Source: Halobacteriales archaeon QS_4_69_34 (GTDB lineage: Archaea; Halobacteriota; Halobacteria; Halobacteriales; Halococcaceae). Taken from it: a stretch of DNA of 64,000 bases. Position 1 is the first letter of the stretch, and the number at the start of each line of letters is the position of its first letter. Of this stretch, positions 34,059 through 42,266 are shown piece by piece. Position numbers and translations under genes: made by a program. The stretch lies in NCBI GenBank assembly GCA_003021045.1, contig PXRN01000027.1, positions 1-64,000 of the forward strand, written 5' to 3'. The notes below the pieces were generated by a model that was given only the letters and a program-made list of their open reading frames with translations, did no database searches and was not told where the DNA came from.

Positions 34059-34946
34059 TCACCGCCCGAGTCCCGGCACCGTCCGCCCCACGGCGAAGTC
34101 GAAGCGGTCGGCCCTGACCAGCCCGCCGGCGAGCGCGAGCGCGAGCAGGACCGGCACCCAGTTGGCGTAGACGGCGTCGAGGAGCCCCCAGAGCACCACG
34201 AAGCTCACGAGGTCGTCGAGCGCGAACGCACACTCGCGGAGCCGGGCGCACAGCGCCTCGAAGTCGAACGCGAGATCGAGGACGACGACCGAGACGGTCG
34301 CGCTGAGGGCCCAGCCAAAGTAGTTCGAGAGCGGGACGCCGTAGTAGGCTCCACCCCCGTACGTCCAGAAACCGATCGCGACCGCGCCGGGATCGAGCAC
34401 CAGATCGAGCGCGAGCACGGTGGCGAGAGTAGCGACGAGGCGCACCGCGCGCCGACTGGCCACGGGACCGAGCAGGAGGGTAGCGAGGAGATAGCTGTTG
34501 AGCACCAGCGGGAGGAAAAAGACCGGGAGCCCGAGCGGGACGCCGGCGAGCATCGGCCCCAGCGCGACGGTGTACTCGAAAAAGCCGTAGGGCCAGCCCG
34601 TGGCGACGCCGACGAGCTCGATCGCGTAGGCGTAGGCGCTGAGCCCCACCAGCCCGAGTGCGGCCCGGCGGTCTACGAGCGGCGCGAGGCCCGCGCCGAG
34701 GGGCAGGCGCATCACGAACACGCCGCCGAGGATCAACAGCGGGTTGAACGCCAGCGGCGGCGGGAGGAGGCCTTCGGCGCTGGCGAGCAACAGCACTGCG
34801 CCGACCAGCGGAAAGACGACGGCGATCGTAAAGCGGTTCTCGGCGACGAGTCGGTCGAGCCGGGCCTCGATCAGCCGGCGAAGCGGCGGCTCGGCCGTCC
34901 CGCCTCTCCGGACCGATCCGGCCGCCGTAGAGCGTTCATCCGCCAT
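34059..34946 (-). CDS. cruF: Bisanhydrobacterioruberin hydratase
   Basis: The last step of bacterioruberin synthesis: it adds water to the end groups of bisanhydrobacterioruberin. It is an integral membrane protein of 295 residues with about seven helices. Conserved polar stretches include YAIELVGVATGWPYGFFEYT, LDLVLDPGAVAIGFWTY and YGVPLSNYFGW. It is the third gene of the crtD-lyeJ-cruF set and overlaps lyeJ by 11 bp. The N-terminal 25 residues are charged and not conserved. Confidence 0.93.
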   Translation of the reverse strand: MADERSTAAGSVRRGGTAEPPLRRLIEARLDRLVAENRFTIAVVFPLVGAVLLLASAEGLLPPPLAFNPLLILGGVFVMRLPLGAGLAPLVDRRAALGLVGLSAYAYAIELVGVATGWPYGFFEYTVALGPMLAGVPLGLPVFFLPLVLNSYLLATLLLGPVASRRAVRLVATLATVLALDLVLDPGAVAIGFWTYGGGAYYGVPLSNYFGWALSATVSVVVLDLAFDFEALCARLRECAFALDDLVSFVVLWGLLDAVYANWVPVLLALALAGGLVRADRFDFAVGRTVPGLGR

Positions 34947-35832
34947 ACAGGAGCACCCAGAGCCCGCCGACGGTCATCGCCATCCCGACGAGCGTGTTCA
35001 CCGCGGGATACCACCAGTAGGCACGGGAGACGGCCACGCCCGAGCGAGCGATGGCGAGGACGAGGAGGGGATAGACACTCAGGAGGAGTCCCAGAGCCGG
35101 GTGGACGAGGGCGAACGCGCCCGCGGCCGCGAGCCAGCACGCCCCGCAGTAGGCGTAGGCGCGGCGCTCGCCCAGTACCGTGGCCGTCGTCCGGATTCCA
35201 GCTACTCGGTCGGGCTCGACGTCGGGGATCGCCGAGAAGGTGTGCATCCCCATCGCCCAGAGCCAGCCGCCCACGACGGCCGAAAGCGGCGGGTACTCTC
35301 CGGCGAGCGCCGTGTAGGCGACGACGCCGGGGAGGACGTACAAACCGTTGGAGATCGAATCGAACGGTGGCGCGGTCTTGAACCGGAGGGGCGGCGCGCT
35401 GTAAGCGACCGCGAGCGCCAGAAAGCCCGCGAACGCGAGGAGCGCGTCGGGGGCCAGGAGGGGCACGAGCGCGAGCGCGAGCAGTCCCGAGAGCGCGATC
35501 GCGGCGAGGACGATCCGACTGCCCCGGTAGCGGACCTCCCGCCCCTCCTTTTTGGGATTGTGCACGTCGATCCCGGCGTCGAAGACGTCGTTGACGCCGT
35601 AGAGGAGGAGGTTCGCCGGCACGAGGAAGTACGCGAACAGCGCGAGCGCCACGGGGGAGAACAGCTCGGCGGTCGAGGCTGCGCCGTAGACCGCACCGAC
35701 GAGGACGGGACCGGCGAGGTAGAACCAGAAGCGCGGCCGGGAGAGCCGGAGCAGGTGGCCCGCCGTGCTCTCGGGCGGTACGGTTTCCACGAGCCGGCTC
35801 GCGCCCCGCCGGAGTCGTTCGGTGGCCGTCAT
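34936..35832 (-). CDS. lyeJ: Lycopene elongase / hydratase (UbiA-family prenyltransferase)
   Basis: It adds C5 units to lycopene on the way to C50 bacterioruberin. A 298-residue membrane protein with eight or nine helices. The first aspartate motif is NDVFDAGIDVHNPKKEGREV, and the second region is SAIPDVEPDRVAGIRTTAT. UbiA family enzymes bind prenyl diphosphate with Mg2+ through these sites. It overlaps cruF and follows crtD after a 133-bp spacer that holds a 9-bp tandem repeat. Confidence 0.94.
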   Translation of the reverse strand: MTATERLRRGASRLVETVPPESTAGHLLRLSRPRFWFYLAGPVLVGAVYGAASTAELFSPVALALFAYFLVPANLLLYGVNDVFDAGIDVHNPKKEGREVRYRGSRIVLAAIALSGLLALALVPLLAPDALLAFAGFLALAVAYSAPPLRFKTAPPFDSISNGLYVLPGVVAYTALAGEYPPLSAVVGGWLWAMGMHTFSAIPDVEPDRVAGIRTTATVLGERRAYAYCGACWLAAAGAFALVHPALGLLLSVYPLLVLAIARSGVAVSRAYWWYPAVNTLVGMAMTVGGLWVLLYGG

Positions 35833-35874
35833 GGCGGGCCGGTGGCGTCGGTCATAGCGATCGGGGCGGTTCGA

Positions 35875-35919
35875 TAGCGCCGGTAGCGCCGGTAGCGCCG
35901 GTAGCGCCGGTAGCGCCGG
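35875..35919 (-). repeat. Five tandem copies of a 9-bp unit between crtD and lyeJ
   Basis: TAGCGCCGG repeated five times without a mismatch (CCGGCGCTA on the transcribed minus strand). It lies in the leader of lyeJ, 43-87 nt upstream of its ATG, inside what should be one carotenoid transcript. Confidence 0.9.
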
Positions 35920-35965
35920 TCGTGGCGGGTCGATAGCGGCGGTCGTGGGTGGCGAACGACGCTAC

Positions 35966-37459
35966 TCATCGCTTCGAGCCGTGGTCCTCGACGACGGCGT
36001 TCGCGGCGTGCTCGCCGCTGATCAGGCACATCGGGACGCCGATGCCGGGCGTGGTGTACGCGCCGGTGAAGTAGAGCCCGTCGACCGCCTTCGACCTGTG
36101 TGGCGGCCGGAACACGGCGGTCTGGCGGAGGGTGTGCGCGAGACCGAGGGCAGTCCCTCCAAAGCTGTTGTAGCGCTCGGCGAAGTCGTCGATCGAGAAC
36201 GTCTCCTCGACGACGATCCGGTCGCGCAGGTCGACTCCGGTGTTCGTTGCGACGTCTCCCAGTATCCGTTCGCGGTAGCGCTCCCGAATCTCGGGGGTGT
36301 CCTCCAGTTCGGGCGCGATCGGCACGAGCGCAAAGAGGGTCGAGTGGCCCGCCGGGGCGACGGTCGGATCGGTCTTCGAGGGGACACAGAGGTAGTAGGC
36401 CGGGTCGTCGGGCCACGCGGGCTCCTCGAAGATCCGCTCGAAGTGGCCGTCCCAGTCGATGGGCAGGACGAGCGTGTGGTGGGCCAGCGGTTCCACGCTC
36501 CCCTCGACGCCGAGATAGAGCAGGAACGCGGAGGGCGCGAGCGTTCGCTCCTCCCAGTATTCGCTCGCATACTGGCGCTCGTGTGCGGGCAGGAGCGCCT
36601 GCTCGGTGTGGGCGTAGTCGGCGTCCGAGACGACGAGGTCGGGGGTGCGTTCTCCCCGCACGGTGCCGACGAGAAACCCCTCGCGCCGGCGCGTGATCTC
36701 GGTCACCTCGCAGTCGGTCTCGAAGGCGACCCCGAGCTCGCCGGCGAGCGAGACGAGCCCGTCGACGACGCCGCCCATACCGCCCTCGGGGTAGTAGACG
36801 CCGAGCCCGAAGTCGACGTGGCTCATCATGCTATAGAGGGCGGGTGTGTTCTTCGGCGAGCCCCCCAGAAAGACGAGCGTGTACTGCATGATCTGGCGCA
36901 GCTTCCCGCTCTCGAAGTAGTCGGCGACGTGGCCGTCCATCGAGCCCAGCAGCTGGAGCCCGACCGGCGCGGCCCGCAGCACGTCGAAGTCGATCCAGTC
37001 TTGCAGGCGGGGCCGGTCGGTGTAGACGAACCCCTCCATCGCGCTCTCGTAGGTGCGCCGCGAGTCAGCGAGGTACGAATCGAGGGCTTCGGCCGCGCCG
37101 TCCTCGTAGGACTCGAAGGTCGCCCTGACCTGATCGAGTTCGGGCGTGAGGTCGATCCGGTCGCCGTCCTTGAAGAACACCCGGTAGTGGGGGTCGAGAC
37201 GGGAGAGCCCGTAGTAGTCCCCGGGGGTTTTCCCGAACTGCTCGAAAAAGCGCTCGAAGACGTCGGGCATCAGGTACCACGAGGGGCCCATGTCGAAGCG
37301 AAACCCCTCCAGCTCGAGCCGGCTCGCGCGCCCGCCGAGCTGCTCGTTTTTCTCCAGAACTGTTACGTCCGCGCCCGCATCGGCCAGAAAACAGGCCGTC
37401 GAGAGCCCGCCGAAGCCGCCGCCGACCACCGCGACCGAGCGTCCCGAGAGCGAACCCAT
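35966..37459 (-). CDS. crtD: Carotenoid 3,4-desaturase
   Basis: A flavin desaturase of the phytoene-desaturase family, 497 residues. The dinucleotide-binding motif is VAVVGGGFGGLSTACFLADAGADVTVLE-like at the N-terminus, and RFDMGPSWYLMP is family-typical. The FAD-binding C-terminal motif is GLYFTGAYTTPGIGVPMCLI. It acts between LyeJ and CruF in bacterioruberin synthesis. The start at 37459 is supported by a TATA box 24-31 nt upstream. It is divergent from an HTH regulator. Confidence 0.93.
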   Translation of the reverse strand: MGSLSGRSVAVVGGGFGGLSTACFLADAGADVTVLEKNEQLGGRASRLELEGFRFDMGPSWYLMPDVFERFFEQFGKTPGDYYGLSRLDPHYRVFFKDGDRIDLTPELDQVRATFESYEDGAAEALDSYLADSRRTYESAMEGFVYTDRPRLQDWIDFDVLRAAPVGLQLLGSMDGHVADYFESGKLRQIMQYTLVFLGGSPKNTPALYSMMSHVDFGLGVYYPEGGMGGVVDGLVSLAGELGVAFETDCEVTEITRRREGFLVGTVRGERTPDLVVSDADYAHTEQALLPAHERQYASEYWEERTLAPSAFLLYLGVEGSVEPLAHHTLVLPIDWDGHFERIFEEPAWPDDPAYYLCVPSKTDPTVAPAGHSTLFALVPIAPELEDTPEIRERYRERILGDVATNTGVDLRDRIVVEETFSIDDFAERYNSFGGTALGLAHTLRQTAVFRPPHRSKAVDGLYFTGAYTTPGIGVPMCLISGEHAANAVVEDHGSKR

Positions 37460-37482
37460 CGCCCGAACGGAGGGATGGGACG

Positions 37483-37490
37483 CATAAAAA
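37483..37490 (-). promoter_or_regulatory. TATA box of crtD
   Basis: TTTTTATG on the minus strand, 24-31 nt upstream of the ATG at 37459. It indicates a leaderless start of the carotenoid transcript. Confidence 0.65.
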
Positions 37491-37647
37491 CGGGCCGCTC
37501 TCGCCGATCGACGGTCGCCGATCGCCATCGGCGTCGTCGGGCCGATTGGCGGTCGCGGCGGTCGGGGGTCGTCGGTCCCCGGTGTGAGTGAGGGTGGCAA
37601 ACGGTTTAACTAACGCGGCACCTACGGCGCGACACCACGGGAGACCG

Positions 37648-38358
37648 ATGATCTCGCTCACGCTGGACATGGTGCAGTACGACTGCCCGTTCATCGATAC
37701 CACCGACGACCACGAGACGGCCTTCTCGGCGACCCAGTGGGAGTTCGACGCCTGCGACGAGCAGCTCGAAACCCGGATGGCCGTCGAGGCACCCGATCGG
37801 ATGGCGCTCGACGCGGGGCTTCGGGCGCTGCGCGACCACCCGAACATGAACGACTACCGGCTGCTCGCAAAGCGCGGCGGCGTCGCCGGGATCAGGACGA
37901 CGATCGAGGAGACGAGCGCGATGGCGGCCGTCCGGGACGCGGGCGGGTACATCGTCGGCCCGTTCCATATCGAGGGCGGGAGCGAGCGCTGGCACGTCGG
38001 CTTCGACACCGGGGGGACCGCCGACGACGCGCTGTCGGCGATCGACCGCGAGAACGACTTCGAGGTGCTCACCCGCGAGTCGGTCGATCTGACCGATCTC
38101 CACGGGCTGATCCGGAACGCGGGCACGGCGATCTCACTGATGGAGGGCTGTCGAGACCTCTCGGCGACCGAGCGGGAGACGCTCGAAGCCGCGGTTTCGG
38201 GTGGCTACTTCGAGACTCCGCGGAGGGCGAGCCTCGGAACGCTCGCCGAGGAATTCGGGGTCTCGAAGCCGGCGGTCTCGAAGACCCTCCGCCGTGCCCA
38301 GCGCAAGACCCTCGGGCGGGTCGTCGACGCTCTCGCCGAACTCGACGACGCCCCGTGA
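37648..38358 (+). CDS. HTH_10 (Bat-like) transcription regulator
   Basis: A 236-residue haloarchaeal regulator. The N-terminal 150 residues are an alpha/beta sensor-like domain starting SLTLDMVQYDCPFI. The C-terminal HTH_10 domain is typical: LSATERETLEAAVSGGYFET, then LGTLAEEFGVSKPAVSKTLR. Bat-type regulators of this class control bacterioopsin and carotenoid genes in some haloarchaea. It is divergent from crtD with 188 bp between the ATGs, so it may control that operon; this is inference from position. A TATA-like GTTTAACTAAC lies at about 37602-37612. Confidence 0.88.
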   Translation: MISLTLDMVQYDCPFIDTTDDHETAFSATQWEFDACDEQLETRMAVEAPDRMALDAGLRALRDHPNMNDYRLLAKRGGVAGIRTTIEETSAMAAVRDAGGYIVGPFHIEGGSERWHVGFDTGGTADDALSAIDRENDFEVLTRESVDLTDLHGLIRNAGTAISLMEGCRDLSATERETLEAAVSGGYFETPRRASLGTLAEEFGVSKPAVSKTLRRAQRKTLGRVVDALAELDDAP

Positions 38359-38440
38359 TCGTCCAGCAGGCCGGTATCCCTATCGTGATCGGCCCGGCAG
38401 CCTCGGCGGGCATCACGTCCAGTTTCGATACCTCTGGTGA

Positions 38441-38650
38441 GAACGTCTTCCGGACGAGCGAGACCATCGCGATGGACACGGACTCTTCGAAGATGCCGAC
38501 GGCAACGGTGGGACCGACGTCGTGGACCAAGCACTGTTCGTGGGGCGGGACGACGGGACCGTTCGGTGGGCGCCGGACACGTTCGGCTCCGGCGGAGGTG
38601 GCGAATTCGACGTCGTGGACGTGCAGGCGCTGTTCTGCGACGTGACGTGA
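38441..38650 (+). pseudogene. Relic of a dockerin-type secreted protein (C-terminal end)
   Basis: A 69-codon open stretch without a start codon. Its end reads DGHGLFEDADGNGGTDVVDQ and then, after about 25 residues, GEFDVVDVQALFCDVT with a stop. This is the paired calcium-binding repeat (DxDGNGxxDxxDxxxLF) seen at the C-terminus of haloarchaeal dockerin-domain proteins. Upstream there is a stop at 38438-38440, and the sequence back to the HTH gene encodes nothing recognisable. Most of the parent gene is gone. Confidence 0.65.
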
Positions 38651-38751
38651 GCCGAGGACGCTCCCGATAGGAAGAAAGGAGCACGACGGCCGCGGCGACG
38701 ACCTCCCGACCGGAGGGAAACGCGCTTGTCTCCCCCGTCCGAAACCGCCGC

Positions 38752-39450
38752 ATGGACGGCACCACCGCGGTCGTGACGGGAGCCAGCCGGGGCATCGGCG
38801 CGGCGGTCGCCGAGCAGTTCGTCGCCGAGGGCACAGCGGTCCTCGCCTGCGCGCGCGAGGAGGACGGTCTGAGAGCGCTCGCCGAGCGGGTTCGAGAGGG
38901 CGAGCCGAGCGGCGAACTTACGACCCAGCGCGCGGACGTCCGCGACGAGTACGACGCCGAGCGACTGCTCGAACTCGCCGCGCGGATCGGCGGCACGATC
39001 GATCTCGTGGTCGCCAACGCGGGCGTCTACCACGGTACGGCCGGGGAGACGCCGCTCGCCGAGGAACCCTACGCCGCGTACGACGATCACCTCCGTACTA
39101 ACGGCCGTGGCGTGTACGCGACGATCCGCGAGGCCGCCCCGCACCTCGCCGACGACGCACGAGTGCTCGTCCCCTCGGGACGAGTGGCTCGGGAGGCCCA
39201 GCCCGGATTCGGCTCCTACGCGGTTTCGAAGGCGGCCGCCGAGGCGATCGCACGTGGGTTCGCCGTGGAGCTCGATCCTCCCGTGGGAATCGTCGATCCC
39301 GGGCAGGTCGAGACCGACCTCTCGGGCGGGGCGGGCCACGACCCGGAGGAGGTCGCCGAGATGTTCGTCTGGGCCGCCCGCGAGCTCGACGGCGAAGAGC
39401 TGAACGGCGCGGTCGTCGACCTGAAAACGTGGCGACGGGCGACGCGCTAA
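38752..39450 (+). CDS. SDR-family oxidoreductase
   Basis: A classical short-chain dehydrogenase, 232 residues. The cofactor motif is TGASRGIG, with NAG in VVANAGVY. The catalytic serine is in VLVPSGRV and YxxxK is YAVSK. The substrate is unknown. It stands alone, between the dockerin relic and TFS. The ATG at 38752 directly precedes the first beta strand, so the start is well placed. Confidence 0.93.
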   Translation: MDGTTAVVTGASRGIGAAVAEQFVAEGTAVLACAREEDGLRALAERVREGEPSGELTTQRADVRDEYDAERLLELAARIGGTIDLVVANAGVYHGTAGETPLAEEPYAAYDDHLRTNGRGVYATIREAAPHLADDARVLVPSGRVAREAQPGFGSYAVSKAAAEAIARGFAVELDPPVGIVDPGQVETDLSGGAGHDPEEVAEMFVWAARELDGEELNGAVVDLKTWRRATR

Positions 39451-39622
39451 GGGGGAGGGTAGCGGTTCTGCGGTACGGTGGGTGGCGCGCCGTCTCGTCG
39501 GCGCGCGAACGCCGTACGAGGGACGAGCGGGCGAGGTGGGCCACGAGCACCCGGAACGGGAGCGGGCAGACGACCCGTATGCGGGCCACGGGCTTTTCCC
39601 ATCGCGAGCCCCGAGAGGGGGT

Positions 39623-39943
39623 ATGCAGTTCTGCGAGGCGTGTGGCTCGATGATGCACGCCGACGGCGAGGCGATGGTCTGTTCCGGGTGTGGTCGCCGC
39701 GAGCCCAGAGACGAGGAGCGTGCCGCGGCGTTCGTCAGCACGGAGGCCCGGACCGAGGGCGACGTGATCGAGACCGAGGAGGGGGCGGCGTTCGAGGGCA
39801 AGCCCACCACGGAGACGACCTGCGAGCGCTGTGGACACGGCCGGGCGTGGTACACGATCAAGCAGACCGGGGCGGCCGACGAACCGCCCACCCGCTTTTT
39901 CAAGTGCCGGGACTGTGGCCACCGCTGGCGCGAGTACAGCTGA
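39623..39943 (+). CDS. tfs: Transcription factor S (transcript cleavage factor)
   Basis: A TFIIS/RPB9-like factor that makes stalled archaeal RNA polymerase cleave its transcript. It has 106 residues. The N-terminal zinc ribbon is CEACG...CSGCG, and the C-terminal ribbon is CERCGH...CRDCGHRW. The acidic pair in AADEPPTRFFKC inserts into the polymerase active site. The start at 39623 begins directly at the first zinc ribbon (MQFCEACGSMM). Confidence 0.95.
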   Translation: MQFCEACGSMMHADGEAMVCSGCGRREPRDEERAAAFVSTEARTEGDVIETEEGAAFEGKPTTETTCERCGHGRAWYTIKQTGAADEPPTRFFKCRDCGHRWREYS

Positions 39944-40083
39944 GCGGGATACCCGACGATCGACCGCCGGTGACCGACAGCCGGTGGTCGGCGACCGGCA
40001 GCCGATGGCCGTCGGTCGGTGGCCAGCGGCGATGGACACGGCGGGAAGGGAAAAGGGGGCCCAGACGCGGCGGGGACGGAACG

Positions 40084-40090
40084 CCTTTGC
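40084..40090 (+). promoter_or_regulatory. TATA-like box of YkgJ-type gene
   Basis: CCTTTGC, 24-30 nt upstream of the GTG at 40114. The preceding 39944-40080 consists of imperfect repeats around GCCGGTGACCG/GGTCGG. Confidence 0.4.
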
Positions 40091-40113
40091 CCCCGGCGGG
40101 CGTCGGATCGGCC

Positions 40114-40668
40114 GTGTCCGCCGACGCCAGTCCCGCCGACGGCCAGGACGCGAGCGACGAGCCCGCCGACGGCCGGCGCGTCGAGGTCCATCCCGGCCGC
40201 GAGGCGGTCGTCGAGTTCGACCCCGGGCGCACCTTCGAGTGTGTCGACTCGTGTACGTGGTGCTGTCACCACGGCGTGCTGCTCTATCCGGACGACCTCC
40301 AGGAGCTCGCCGCTTGCGAGAACCTGAGCGAGGCGACCACCACCCACCGCGGGCAGCGCTTCGTTCCCCGCGAGACAAGGGGGAGAGACGACCACGCCGA
40401 CGCCGACGGTGCGGCCTGTCGGTTCTTGGAGGAGGACGGGCGCTGTGGGCTCCACGCCGAGCACGACTGGAAGCCCACTCGGTGTTCGGTGTTCCCGCTC
40501 GCCGTCGCGGTCGAGGACGGCGAGCTCCACGTCTCGGTCCGGGAGGACGCCGAACTCCACTGCGAGGGCCTCGGCGTCTCCGAGCGACGACTGATCGACC
40601 ACCTCGACGCCTTCCTGCCCGAGACCCTCTGGGAGCTGGACGACCCAGAGACGCGCGTGGCGCTCTGA
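40114..40668 (+). CDS. YkgJ-family cysteine cluster protein
   Basis: A 184-residue protein with the CxxxxxCC-type cluster in FECVDSCTWCCHHGVLLYPDD, and later cysteines in GAACRFLEEDGRCGLHAEH and PTRCSVFPLAV. These eight or so cysteines are typical of YkgJ/UPF0153 proteins, thought to bind an Fe-S cluster or zinc. Enzymatic role unknown. The GTG at 40114 gives an acidic N-terminus and fits the upstream promoter; longer readings run through repetitive sequence. Confidence 0.85.
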   Translation: MSADASPADGQDASDEPADGRRVEVHPGREAVVEFDPGRTFECVDSCTWCCHHGVLLYPDDLQELAACENLSEATTTHRGQRFVPRETRGRDDHADADGAACRFLEEDGRCGLHAEHDWKPTRCSVFPLAVAVEDGELHVSVREDAELHCEGLGVSERRLIDHLDAFLPETLWELDDPETRVAL

Positions 40669-40703
40669 GCCGCTAGGGGAGGACCGTCGCGGTCCGCTCG
40701 CGC

Positions 40704-41654
40704 TCACCCCACCGCGAGCCACGCGAAAACCACTGCGAGAGCACCGAGCGACGTGCTCGCCACTGCGTGGACCCGGAGGCGATCGAGCAGCGCGTGGGCG
40801 TCGGTCGAGAGCGCGGCCACCTCGCCCACGTCGCCGCCGGCCTCGCAGGCGGGCAGGAAGTCCATGGCGACGTGGAGGAAGATCCCGGCCGCGAAGCCGA
40901 AGACGGCCGCGACGGCGGCCCCCGAGCCGGCGACCGGCGCTCCGAACAGCCCCACGGGGATCGCCGCCACGCCGACGCCGGCCGCCGGGAGGCCGAGCAC
41001 CCTCACGTCCGCCCCGTCCCGGCTGAGGCGACGGGCGGCGGCGTACCCCGCCGGGGCCTTGTGCGAGACGATGGCCACCCCGAGGAGGAGCCCGAGGTCG
41101 GGCAGGGTGGCGTAGACGCTACCGATGACGAGGCCGGCCGCGAGCGAGTGGGCCGTGAGCTGGGCGGCCGTCGCCTCCAGGGGAAGGTCGCGGTGGGCGA
41201 GGCGGTGGCCGATCGTGTGGCCGGCGAACCCCGAGAGGAGGCCGGCCGCGACGCCGAAGCCGCCGACCCGCGGGCCGTAACCGATCGCCTGGGGAAGCAG
41301 GAAGACGGCCGCGCTCGTCACCATCGCGCCGCTGGCGAGGCCGTACCCCCAGACGAGTCGCCGCGCGTCCGTGTCCGCGTGCGCCGCGCGATGAGTTGCG
41401 TCGGTTTCCCCGTCGATCGCTTCGCCGGCCGATCCGCGTGCGCCGCCCACCGCACGGTCGGCCCGGGCCGCCCGCGCACCGAAGACGGCCGCGCCGGCCA
41501 TAGCGAGGAAGGCGACCCACCCCACGGCGAGTACCTTCCAGAGGCCGGCCGCGGCGGCAACCCCCGAGAGGGTGACGAGCGCGAGCACGCCCGCGAGACC
41601 GACCCACGACGGATGCATGCGCTCCGCGAGGGCGGCCACGTCGGTAACGGACAT
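40704..41654 (-). CDS. ZIP-family divalent metal transporter
   Basis: A 316-residue membrane protein with about eight helices. Metal-site histidines lie in AQLTAHSLAAGLVIGSVYA (helix IV type) and AIVSHKAPAGYAAARRL (helix V type), with HVAMDFLPACE further on. A charged, histidine-containing loop (DGETDATHRAAHADTDA) separates helices as in other ZIP proteins. It imports zinc, iron or manganese. Two GTTANTAAC palindromes lie directly upstream and may bind a metal-responsive repressor. Confidence 0.88.
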   Translation of the reverse strand: MSVTDVAALAERMHPSWVGLAGVLALVTLSGVAAAAGLWKVLAVGWVAFLAMAGAAVFGARAARADRAVGGARGSAGEAIDGETDATHRAAHADTDARRLVWGYGLASGAMVTSAAVFLLPQAIGYGPRVGGFGVAAGLLSGFAGHTIGHRLAHRDLPLEATAAQLTAHSLAAGLVIGSVYATLPDLGLLLGVAIVSHKAPAGYAAARRLSRDGADVRVLGLPAAGVGVAAIPVGLFGAPVAGSGAAVAAVFGFAAGIFLHVAMDFLPACEAGGDVGEVAALSTDAHALLDRLRVHAVASTSLGALAVVFAWLAVG

Positions 41655-41657
41655 CTC

Positions 41658-41687
41658 GTTAATAACACGGTTCTCGAAGTTAATAAC
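41658..41687 (-). promoter_or_regulatory. Paired GTTANTAAC palindromes over the ZIP promoter
   Basis: GTTAATAAC (GTTATTAAC on the transcribed strand) occurs at 41658-41666 and at 41679-41687, 21 bp apart, which is two helical turns. The distal copy is 25-33 nt before the ATG, where the TATA box should be. The proximal copy covers the expected transcription start. Confidence 0.6.
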
Positions 41688-41699
41688 TCCGTCGGTGGG

Positions 41700-42266
41700 G
41701 CCGTCGCTCTCGCCCGGCCACGAAGAGGCACGACGACGGAAGAAGGCGCGAGCGCCGGGTCACGTACACCACGGACCGTGGACCGCCAGTACGCTTGCTC
41801 GGTCGATTCGCGCTTCCGACACCGGCTGACCGATCGGAGATGCGGGTGCGAGCGCCGATACGCGTGAGAGACCGCACCGCTACCACGCTAACACCGCTCC
41901 CGCGACCGTACCACGCCACACCTTCCCGGTCGATTCATGCTGTCGGACAAAAGTACGCACGTACTGAACGCGGATGAACCACCGGACAGCAGATCGATAC
42001 CCGAACTGGATCCACGAGACAGCTCTGTCCGACAGTATCAGGCACACGGATTACTGTACCGCAGCCCTATCGCGGCCCTCGCGTCTCATCGATCGCGCGG
42101 TTCGCGGCCGCGTGCGAGCAGGGCGCGAACACGCGACCGCGGGCGCGCCGGCCCCATGGCACCGCTCGCCACGACCGCTTGGCTCTCGCGGTCGAACTCG
42201 TGGTGTCGTCGCTCGTCCATCGGGTGCGTGGTCGCGAGTCCGTCGGCGCGTTCGTCCCCTCTCGCG
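41700..42266. other. Intergenic region with degenerate element A
   Basis: More than 550 bp without a credible gene. About 41865-42160 resembles element A in weaker form: GAGAGACCGCACCGC, ACCGCTCCCGCGACCG, CCTTCCCGGTCGATTC and TTCGCGGCCGCGTGCGAGC. An open frame from 41937 crosses it, but the protein is arginine- and proline-rich and continues antisense to the next gene. Confidence 0.5.

Noticed and set aside
35875-35919. Possible CRISPR-like repeat
   Set aside because: The units are 9 bp and directly tandem with no spacers, and no cas genes are in the window.
38069-38530. Minus-strand frame starting MVHDVGPTVAVGIFEESVSI
   Set aside because: The start looks plausible, but after 60 residues it becomes arginine-rich and antisense to the HTH gene. 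The plus-strand dockerin reading explains the region better.
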